Of a DNA stretch of 64,000 nt, positions 35,701 to 42,075 are shown piece by piece. The notes beneath the pieces are model-generated. The model did no database searches, was not told the origin of the DNA, and saw nothing but the letters and a program-made list of their open reading frames with translations. A program made the position numbers and the translations under genes. Numbering within the stretch: the stretch's first letter is position 1; every line of letters starts with the position of its first letter. The stretch comes from JAPOUP01 sp965199865 (GTDB taxonomy: Bacteria > Pseudomonadota > Alphaproteobacteria > Rhodobacterales > Rhodobacteraceae). Location of the stretch: assembly GCA_965199865.1 (NCBI GenBank), contig CBDATU010000014.1, positions 310,001 to 374,000 of the forward strand, written 5' to 3'.

Positions 35701-35929
35701 TCAGGTACTCGGCGACGAAGCCTTGCGTAAGATAGCCCGTGAACTCGTCGAGACCGTGCGGGGTAATGTCACGATCGACTGGACACTTCGCGAGAATGTC
35801 CGCGCCAATCTCCGGCGGCTCGTCAAACGCATTCTGCGAAAGCACGGATATCCTCCTGACAGGCAGGAGAAGGCGACCAAGACGGTGCTCGAACAGGCTG
35901 AAGCTCTGTCCGCTGGATGGGCCATGTGA
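32741..35929 (+). CDS. hsdR: Type I restriction endonuclease motor subunit
   Basis: A 1,062-residue HsdR. The N-terminal nuclease motif is RPDIVLFVNGLPLGLIELKN (about 160-178, PD-(D/E)XK type with ELK), followed by superfamily 2 translocase motifs: VVWHTQGSGKSLTM (about 335-350), TDRND, VVIADEAHRSQYD (about 446), GFTGTP and, further on, IARVNRVFRDKPGG. The C-terminal helical domain runs to about 1,050. The first possible start is a TTG that directly abuts the stop of the ATPase gene; a GTG nine codons later gives a more typical N-terminus (LTESDVESAALEWLAELGW follows either). Complete and apparently functional. Confidence 0.94.
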   Translation: MYAFQDHSVVQSQRSESDLTRLTESDVESAALEWLAELGWSIAYGPDLAPDMPNSERADYGAVVLEGRLLGALERLNPDLPAEALEDALRRLTRPEGATLGACNRAVHRMLVEGVTVEYRTEIGDVRGAQVRVADFDNPVGNDWLAANQVTVVENGRERRPDIVLFVNGLPLGLIELKNPADEDATVWTAWHQLQTYRAELPLLFSFNEVLVVSDGVDARVGTLTAGREWFKPWRTVTGDRLASPDLPQLQTMLEGAFSPDRFLQLVRDFIVFEDDGGVLAKKMAGYHQFHAVQTATAETLRAAELQRVSGHRGQSGNDGTSNRSGGDPGDRRIGVVWHTQGSGKSLTMAFYAGRIIREPALENPTVVVLTDRNDLDDQLFGTFARCQDLLRQPPVQASSRADLRSKLAIGSGGVVFTTIQKFFPGDWGDRHPLLSERRNIVVIADEAHRSQYDFIDGFARHMRDALPNASFVGFTGTPVEIQDANTRAVFGDFISIYDIQRAVEDGATVPIYFESRLASLVLDQDEMPLIDTEFEEVTEGEETESREKLKTKWAQLEAIVGTDKRVALVADDIIKHFESRTAAMNGKAMVVCMSRRICADLYNALIRLRPDWEDGDDGKGQLKVVMTGSASDPPEWQKHIRNRPRRELLAKRFRDAGDSFRMVIVRDMWLTGFDAPSLHTMYVDKPMRGHGLMQAIARVNRVFRDKPGGLIVDYIGFAHELKRALAAYTESGGTGKAALDQSEAVAVMHEKYEICLDLFNGFDFERWYDGTSTQRVALLPTAQEHILAQENGRDRCLKAVRELSQAFALAVPHEETFRIRDDVAFFQAVRSVLAKHGKRDQHNGEGLDQAVRQIVSRAMGSDGVVDIFEAAGLEKHDISILSDEFLAEVQGMPQRNLAVEFLQNLLKEELSTRRPRNVVQTRSFTEMLERTLRRYRNRAVEAAQVIEELIQIARELREASARGEILGLTDDELAFYDALEVNDSAVQVLGDEALRKIARELVETVRGNVTIDWTLRENVRANLRRLVKRILRKHGYPPDRQEKATKTVLEQAEALSAGWAM

Positions 35930-36066
35930 TTGATGTGACCTAGCGAGCGATGCTTCTGGTAATGGCGGGGTCGGTTAATGGTCGTCCAAATTCGAACTAT
36001 CACGCACATGAAATGCGGAAAAGTTGGAAAATATTGACCAACGGAATGAAGTAAGCTAACTTTTGC

Positions 36067-36594
36067 GTGGATGAAAGGCGTGAAAGTCAGCAAGTGCTCT
36101 ATCTCGTGGGCGAAAATCTGGACAGGACACGTGCCCACTATCTGGCCAGAACAGGTCGGATCGTGCAACTCATGCGCGGCATCTATGTCGATGCCGACGA
36201 AGATGTCGATGGCACGGTACTGCGTCACGCCATACGTATCGCCCACTATCTCTATCCGAGGGCCTATCTGTCTGCCGCCAGCGCCGTCCTGCTTGCACCG
36301 ACTCGGGACGGTCGGCTGTTCATCAGTGGCTCGCGCTCACAGCGCACCCGAATCAGAACGCTGGAAATCTTCCAGAACGTTGCGCCCGCACATCCCTCGA
36401 CAGCTTCGGCCTTGATCGCGGATGGGCTCGGGGAGTTCCGGATTGCCGTTTCTTCGCTTCGGCACCGTTTCCTCGAAGCCTTTCGCCTGCGCAGCGGGCA
36501 TGCCGCCTCGATCGACGGAGACATGCGTGCCCTGCTCGCCGCCCGTCTGATCGAGGAATATGGTGATGCCAAAGGCGCCGACGATGCGCTCTAG
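36067..36594 (+). CDS. AbiEi-like antitoxin domain, separated from HipA by one amber codon
   Basis: A frame of 175 codons from GTG 36067. The N-terminal part (LYLVGENLDRTRAHYLARTGRIVQLMRGIYVD, seen in two pieces) is the winged-helix of type IV AbiEi-like antitoxins, and AYLSAASAVLLAPTRDG followed by strands is the domain that follows it. The frame stops at TAG 36592, yet the same frame continues without interruption through ALARENQWYREAEQAERYL into the HipA protein starting at 36652. A single TGG to TAG change would explain the stop, so I believe this is the N-terminal half of a broken AbiEi-HipA fusion gene. Confidence 0.7.
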   Translation: MDERRESQQVLYLVGENLDRTRAHYLARTGRIVQLMRGIYVDADEDVDGTVLRHAIRIAHYLYPRAYLSAASAVLLAPTRDGRLFISGSRSQRTRIRTLEIFQNVAPAHPSTASALIADGLGEFRIAVSSLRHRFLEAFRLRSGHAASIDGDMRALLAARLIEEYGDAKGADDAL

Positions 36595-36651
36595 GCGCTC
36601 GCACGCGAAAATCAATGGTATCGCGAGGCTGAGCAGGCCGAACGCTACCTA

Positions 36652-37929
36652 ATGAAGCCCCCTTCCCTGACTGAAGTATGCAATGAAGCCGCGCTACACC
36701 TTACGGTTGCCTGGCATGGTCGGCTGATCGGAGAGCTTCGACACGACGGCTTTGAATGGCGCTGGCTGGCGGAAGAGAGCTTCGGTCTGCCTTTGGTACA
36801 GCATCGTACGCCCGGCAAGCTGCCACCCTTCATTCTTTCGCTCCTGCCCGAAGGTTGGCTGAAGCGCGTGCTCGGGAATGGTGATGAACGTGCGCTGCTA
36901 CGTTTCGGAAAGCGGTATATGTCGAACATCACCATCAGCTCTGATTCCGTTGAGACCGCAGCTCTGCCGGAAGATCATCTTTCTACCCGCATCGATGAAT
37001 TCTGCGCCGAGGGCGTGTTCACCGGTCTCTATGAGGGGCCGACGCGTGGTGATGTGGAGCGGATCTTCGAAGACTGCCTTGCGCACCTGTTTGCGGATGC
37101 ACAGACACCGCGCCTTTCGGGTGCGCAGGTCAAGGTGCCGATGTTTCTTGATCCGACAGGGCGCCTTTCTCCCAGCAGGACCGAATCCTTCACCCATATC
37201 CTGAAACCTGCCGGGACCGGCGGCTTTCAGGCACTGCCGATCATTGAGTATCTGTCGATGATCCTGGGGCGGGCTGCCGGGCTTGAAACCCTGGCCATCG
37301 CGTTGATGAACATGCCGGATGGTATGCCGCCGGCGCTGATTGTGGAACGCTTCGACATTCGCAGCGGCGGCGCTGATGTTCGCCAAATCGCTCTTGAAGA
37401 TATCTGCTCAGTTCTCGATCTGTCTCCTGAAGCCAAATATGACGGCACCATCAAGCGGGTCGCACGCGTCGTGCGTCTGAGTTCAACCGCCCCGGAGGCT
37501 GATCTGCTGGTCGTTCTGAAGCGTGCGCTGTTTGCCTGGCTCATTGCCGATGGCGACATGCATCTAAAGAACCTTGCCCTGCTGAAGATTGCCACGCCGG
37601 ATACGGATTCCTTTGTGAGTGTGCGCATGGCACCGCTCTATGATGCGGTGACGACCCGTGTCTTTCCCGGGCTGGAACATGATCGCATGGCTCTCAAGCT
37701 TTGCGGAAAGGATGACAGGCTTCGCCCCGCTGATTTCCGACGTATGGCCGCGACCGCAGGGATTAAGGCGCGTGCTGCTGAGACAGCCATGGAAGAGGTG
37801 ATAACAGGCCTCGCCGCCGGGCTGGATCGGATCGTCCTCCCTGATATCCCTGAACTTGACGCTGAACTCATCGCCAGGGCAGATCGGATGCTGACACTGT
37901 GCCGCGAGCGTCTCGCGGCATGGGGCTAA
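36652..37929 (+). CDS. HipA-family serine/threonine kinase (toxin)
   Basis: A 425-residue HipA-like protein, either expressed alone from ATG 36652 or once the C-terminal part of a larger fusion. HipA_N is seen at residues ~15-110 (LIGELRHDGFEWRWLAEE, LLPEGWLKRVL). The HipA_C kinase has LSGAQVKVPMFL (the GxQxK phosphate-binding segment), THILKPAG, PALIVERFD and the catalytic loop ADGDMHLKNLALL, with MAPLYDAVTT as the metal-binding DFG-like region. HipA kinases phosphorylate tRNA synthetases and cause dormancy. No HipB-type helix-turn-helix gene is adjacent; the AbiEi-like domain may take its place. No ribosome-binding site is visible before the ATG. Confidence 0.85.
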   Translation: MKPPSLTEVCNEAALHLTVAWHGRLIGELRHDGFEWRWLAEESFGLPLVQHRTPGKLPPFILSLLPEGWLKRVLGNGDERALLRFGKRYMSNITISSDSVETAALPEDHLSTRIDEFCAEGVFTGLYEGPTRGDVERIFEDCLAHLFADAQTPRLSGAQVKVPMFLDPTGRLSPSRTESFTHILKPAGTGGFQALPIIEYLSMILGRAAGLETLAIALMNMPDGMPPALIVERFDIRSGGADVRQIALEDICSVLDLSPEAKYDGTIKRVARVVRLSSTAPEADLLVVLKRALFAWLIADGDMHLKNLALLKIATPDTDSFVSVRMAPLYDAVTTRVFPGLEHDRMALKLCGKDDRLRPADFRRMAATAGIKARAAETAMEEVITGLAAGLDRIVLPDIPELDAELIARADRMLTLCRERLAAWG

Positions 37930-38178
37930 GGTCGATCTTGGCCTTCAGACCCTACGGGCACTGCGAAGCGGGTCAATTGGTTATCCGGCATTTCCCTGAG
38001 CTTGCCCGGGGAATGGCATCGGAGCCATCCTACAGCCCCTTTGCGGTTTCCCGTGAATCGTGAACGCTTTTCTCCCGCTGATCAGGCGGGCGTGGGTGCT
38101 TCATGCACCGCCATGTGATCTAAAGCCAGTCCACCTGTACCTCCGCCAGCTGCAGAGGTGGTCAACAAGGTTGTTCAG

Positions 38179-38559
38179 TCATAAAGCGGTTCTTTCAGAG
38201 CTGAATGGCGATCTTGAATCAGCTGTTCCTCTCGTGCAATTGTTTTCCTGATGCTGCATTTTCTCAGCCTTATCAGCAGACTCGGAGTCACTGGGCCGCT
38301 TCATGCTGGGGCGATCAACAAACTCGATTTTGATGTCCTTATCGAACGCATACGCAAGCTCGGCGATTGAACGAACTGTAAGATTGGCACTCCCAGTCAG
38401 CCTTCTATTGATCACTGATCGATCAACGCCAAGGATTGTCGCGATCTCCTGTTGCGTTTTGCCAGTAGAAACAAACGCTTTCTGAATTTTCTTCTGTAGC
38501 TGCGAAATAAGGCGAGCCGCTTTGCGCGACTTCGGATCAAGTTTCATTTGATATGACAT
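38179..38559 (-). CDS. XRE-family helix-turn-helix regulator
   Basis: A predicted 126-residue protein. From ATG 38559 it reads MSYQMKLDPKSRKAARLISQ and then a Cro/cI-type helix-turn-helix: KTQQEIATILGVDRSVINRRL followed by NLTVRSIAELAYAFDKDI. The 35 codons upstream in the same frame (from 38664) look less protein-like, though MKRENSYG at 38664 is an alternative start. The hydrophilic C-terminal tail has no known motif. It is probably co-transcribed with the hypothetical gene just upstream, as in antitoxin/toxin or regulator/effector pairs. Confidence 0.72.
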   Translation of the reverse strand: MSYQMKLDPKSRKAARLISQLQKKIQKAFVSTGKTQQEIATILGVDRSVINRRLTGSANLTVRSIAELAYAFDKDIKIEFVDRPSMKRPSDSESADKAEKMQHQENNCTRGTADSRSPFSSERTAL

Positions 38560-38685
38560 CTTCGTAGCTCCCGCCCAATACATTTTTGGTTCATCAAGTG
38601 TCGTCTTCTCGCGCACAGAAACCGTCTGCGTTAGGTATCGACCATAGCTGTTCTCGCGTTTCATCCTGCCTGCCGCATCGCCGCT

Positions 38686-39024
38686 TCAGCATATGGACGC
38701 ATCATTCGAGATGCCCACCCAAATGCTCCAACCTCCCTTGTTTTGTGCTCCCACACGTGGGTATCCTGTGTCCAGCGTAGTTTCCTGAAGCAGCAGTCTG
38801 AGAAACTTCGTCTCCAGAGCATATTCAGTGAACAGTGCAAGGACCTGTTCATTTGGTTTGAGCTCCGCATACAGCGAATTGTGCTCCTGGTTCGGAAACA
38901 CCCGATCAGGCCATCGAGGAACGTCCATTTCCCCAAACGGCGCTCTCCACGGTAGCTCATCAGGCTCCAATGGGTCGATGGTGTCAGGGACGCCCGAACC
39001 ACGCAGTCCATACTGTGTTGTCAT
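38686..39024 (-). CDS. Hypothetical protein paired with the XRE regulator
   Basis: From ATG 39024 a 112-residue acidic protein rich in Pro and Trp: LRGSGVPDTIDPLEPDELPW, then VPRWPDRVFPNQEHNSLYAEL, EYALETKFLRLLLQETTL, TGYPRVGAQNKGG. The frame is open further upstream to 39267, but the composition there is unlike a protein. It ends about 20-130 bp before the XRE gene, depending on that gene's start, on the same strand. I do not recognise the family; it has no signal peptide or membrane segment. Confidence 0.45.
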   Translation of the reverse strand: MTTQYGLRGSGVPDTIDPLEPDELPWRAPFGEMDVPRWPDRVFPNQEHNSLYAELKPNEQVLALFTEYALETKFLRLLLQETTLDTGYPRVGAQNKGGWSIWVGISNDASIC

Positions 39025-39546
39025 ATATGTCAACAAATTCTTTATGCCGGATAAAGCCAATCCAGGTTTGGAAAGTCGATTTAACAGGCGATGTCGGAGT
39101 AATTGGGTAGATCTGGGATTGCGGCATAGCATCGTCGACCCTACTCGATTTCCGCTTCTCGGAAATGGACGCGAGTTGGCAGGGCAAGACCAGTGACCGG
39201 TTGAGAAGAGATGCACCGGATGTCCGGTTACAGGCTTATGTGAGGCCATCACCGTTGGTCCGTCCATACAGGCCAGCGCCTATCTTCCAGCTGCAGTCTG
39301 GATTCGAGCGTTTGGCCTGTGGTTATGAGGCGGACACCGTCCTGAATGTAGTGACTGACATCAAGGCTTGCGGGACTTGGTAACTGCGATGGGCGGGCCG
39401 CAGGGCCTGAGAGTCGTGGAAACGCCAGCGAGGATGGTGTGATGCTCCTTTCCGTTCTGCTCTGGGTTCCCGGACCTCCTCCAGCGCGGGATCAGGGGCC
39501 CAATTTCGAGCCCTCCGACTGGTCTCCAGCGCCGGAACGCGGAAGT

Positions 39547-40650
39547 TCAGTCAAGGATAACATCTGGGTCACCGAGAAGATCCAGATCGGGTGTGACTCC
39601 AAGGCCCGAGCCGGTCGGCGGAGCAATTCGGCCGTTCAGCCGGGTTGGCGCATCCGGGGCGAGCCGGGGGGTGACGTAACCCGAAAGATCACAGGTGTTG
39701 AGCAGGTGCTGCGGATCGGTCGCTGCGGCGAGGTGAAGTGCGGCGGCGGTGACGATGTCGGAGCCCCAGGTGCATTCAATGCACATGCTGGTTCCGAGAT
39801 GCAGGCACAGGTCGCGGGCGACTCGGAGCCTGGATAGACCGCCGAACTTGGAGAGCTTGAGCGCGACCGCATCAAGGATGCCAAGGCGGTGAGCTTCAAG
39901 TAGCGTCGACACGTCATGGGCCAGCTCATCGATTTTCATTGGAAGTCCGGTCGAGTCGTGGACCGAAGCGCAGGCGGCAAGAGTCGAGCATGGCTGCTCA
40001 AGCATCACATCCAGATTCTGGACGGCCCTTGCCACGCGGGTTGCCTGTAGTTGGGTGGCGCCACAGTTCCAGTCCCCATAGACGAGAGGGCCTTGGCCAA
40101 CCGCCTCACGTACCTTTACCAGCCGCTCGACATCCGTTTCCCAATCTCCGTCCACCCCCAGCTTGACCTGGAACTGGGTAATGCCGGTGGCTAGGGTTTC
40201 GCGGGCGATCTTGGCCATCTCGTCAGGGGCGATGCAGGTAATGGAATGATAGAGCGGCAGTGTTGCCTGACGCCGCCCACCAAGTAAGGAATGAAGGGGA
40301 AGGCCGGCGGACTGGGCGGTAAGATCCCACAGGGCGATGTCGATGGATGACTTGGCATAGGGATGACCCCGAAGATGGGCGTCAAGCTCGAACATCAGGG
40401 CTTCGGGACCAACCGGGTCGGCTCCAATGATCAATGGCGCCATCTCTGCGAGGGCAGGGGCAATGCCACCCGAATAGGCTGGAAGGTAACGGGGAAGCGG
40501 ACAGGCCTCGCCCCAGCCGGTTTGACCGTTATCCGTATCCAGGGCAATGACCACGGATTCTACCGTATCGGCAGTCTTTCCATCGGCCATGTAATATGTC
40601 TGCAGGCTGGTAAGTGGCACCTGCCAGAGGCGAATGCGTTTGATTCTCAT
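39547..40650 (-). CDS. Enolase-superfamily (mandelate racemase/muconate lactonizing) enzyme, paralogue 1
   Basis: A 367-residue enzyme with the capping domain and TIM barrel of the superfamily. Visible are GHPYAKSSIDIALWDLTAQ, FQVKLGVDGD with the second barrel Lys, metal ligands at VYGDWN (Asp), VMLEQPC (Glu) and KIDEL (Asp), and VALKLSKFGGLSR with the opposite catalytic Lys. Lys on strands 2 and 6 and the Asp/Glu/Asp triad put it in the MLE-type branch, which includes hydroxyproline-betaine epimerase, cis-3-hydroxyproline dehydratase and dipeptide epimerases. It follows paralogue 2 on the same strand after a 117-bp gap. Substrate unassigned. Confidence 0.82.
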   Translation of the reverse strand: MRIKRIRLWQVPLTSLQTYYMADGKTADTVESVVIALDTDNGQTGWGEACPLPRYLPAYSGGIAPALAEMAPLIIGADPVGPEALMFELDAHLRGHPYAKSSIDIALWDLTAQSAGLPLHSLLGGRRQATLPLYHSITCIAPDEMAKIARETLATGITQFQVKLGVDGDWETDVERLVKVREAVGQGPLVYGDWNCGATQLQATRVARAVQNLDVMLEQPCSTLAACASVHDSTGLPMKIDELAHDVSTLLEAHRLGILDAVALKLSKFGGLSRLRVARDLCLHLGTSMCIECTWGSDIVTAAALHLAAATDPQHLLNTCDLSGYVTPRLAPDAPTRLNGRIAPPTGSGLGVTPDLDLLGDPDVILD

Positions 40651-40687
40651 GAGGCGTATCCATCATGTTCCATATTCATGGATGGGG

Positions 40688-40719
40688 TGGCCAGTGATCG
40701 ATCTGATGGCCAGTGATCG
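40688..40719. repeat. Short direct repeat between enolase paralogues
   Basis: TGGCCAGTGATCG occurs at 40688-40700 and again at 40707-40719 (19-bp period). It lies in the 117-bp gap between paralogues 1 and 2. It may be a regulator-binding site or a replication-slippage scar. Confidence 0.4.
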
Positions 40720-40767
40720 GACTGGCTGCCAGATCCGGACATGTCATCCATCGATTGGCGTGGTCGC

Positions 40768-41874
40768 TCAACCATAGATGGCAACTGGGGCTCCAAGGGT
40801 GGAAACGTCGGGCTGTACACCGAGGCCGGGAGTCTCGGAGAGTCGCAGATGACCGTCCATATTGCGCGGACCACGCCCGCAGGCGACATCTTCAACAAGC
40901 ATGTCCTGACAGGACCAGACGCCGAGGAGACTGTGAGCGGGAACCGTGGCGGCGAGATGAAGAGCTTCCGTATCTGCAAGGACGGAACCGCCAGTCGCCA
41001 TGATGAACATGTCGATTCCGTGGGCGAGCGCGCAGTCGCGCAGTCTTGCCGCTTTGGTCAGGCCACCGACCCGGTTGAGCTTAATGCCGAACACCTCGGC
41101 CAGACCGTCCCGGGCTGCGCGAGCGGCATCCTGAAGCGTGACTAGGCATTCGTCTATACTCACGGGAGCGGCGTGCAATGGACGGATGGCGGCAATGTCG
41201 TCGAGGGTCTCGCATGGCTGCTCGAACATGACGCCCAGATCCTCGGTGGCCTTCATCACCCGCAGGGCCTGCTGACGGGACCAGGCGCGATTGACGTCGA
41301 ACAGGATGCGTTCGTTCGGTGGCCGATGCGCTTCGACATCGCGGATACGTTCGATGTCGTAGGCGGCGGCGCCTCCGATCTTGACCGAATGGGCGACGTA
41401 ACCGCGGGCTCGATATCGGTTCAAGACCTCCCGTGTTTCCTTGACTGTCGTGGTGCCTACTGAGCTGGCGATCGGTACCGGCATGCGGTTGCCTCCCCCC
41501 ATCAGGTCGGCAATGGGCATGCCAGCCGCCTGGCCAGCGATGTCCCAGCAGGCCATGTCAATTGGGGATTTGGCATAGAGGTGGCCTGGAAGCGCGAAGT
41601 CCATCGCCCGCTCAACGTCAAGCACCCGTCGGGGATCAAGACCCAGCACGAAAGGTGCCATCGTTTCGATTCCGGCGCGGATGCCAGGACCATGTGCGGG
41701 GACATAGGTATGACCCCAGGGCGTGCCTTCGCCCCAGCCGACATGACCTGTATCAGTGTCGATCCGGACGAACGTGGCATCAAGCACTGCGAATTCAAGC
41801 CGTCCGCCCGATAGCCGGTATGGATGCTCAAGCCGCAGGTTCTTCTGGAATACCGTGATGCGGGTGACTTTCAT
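40768..41874 (-). CDS. Enolase-superfamily enzyme, paralogue 2
   Basis: A 368-residue enzyme of the same branch as its neighbours. Landmarks are GHLYAKSPIDMACWDIAGQ, the strand-2 Lys in AHSVKIGG, metal ligands at LFDVNRAW (Asp), VMFEQPC (Glu) and SIDECL (Asp), and VFGIKLNRVGGLTKA with the strand-6 Lys. All catalytic positions are present and the gene is intact. It lies downstream of the disrupted paralogue 3; the gap of about 90 bp to that gene's C-terminal codons suggests one original operon. Comparing the three active sites, they differ around the strand-2 Lys (QVK, SVK, QIK), so their substrates or steps probably differ. Confidence 0.82.
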   Translation of the reverse strand: MKVTRITVFQKNLRLEHPYRLSGGRLEFAVLDATFVRIDTDTGHVGWGEGTPWGHTYVPAHGPGIRAGIETMAPFVLGLDPRRVLDVERAMDFALPGHLYAKSPIDMACWDIAGQAAGMPIADLMGGGNRMPVPIASSVGTTTVKETREVLNRYRARGYVAHSVKIGGAAAYDIERIRDVEAHRPPNERILFDVNRAWSRQQALRVMKATEDLGVMFEQPCETLDDIAAIRPLHAAPVSIDECLVTLQDAARAARDGLAEVFGIKLNRVGGLTKAARLRDCALAHGIDMFIMATGGSVLADTEALHLAATVPAHSLLGVWSCQDMLVEDVACGRGPRNMDGHLRLSETPGLGVQPDVSTLGAPVAIYG

Positions 41875-42075
41875 CGTGACATCCTGAACGCAGCCGGATT
41901 TCGGAACGGGTCGGTACGGATTCCAGATTCTCCATCTTGCCGTGGGGCCTGATCGAACACAGGTTCAGCCATGGATTGCCACCGGCCTGCCAAGGCTCTC
42001 GAAATCCGGGCTTACGCCGAGTCCAGGCATGTCGGGCGCAAACATCCTGCCAGCCTCGGTCCGCGGGCCGGGCGT

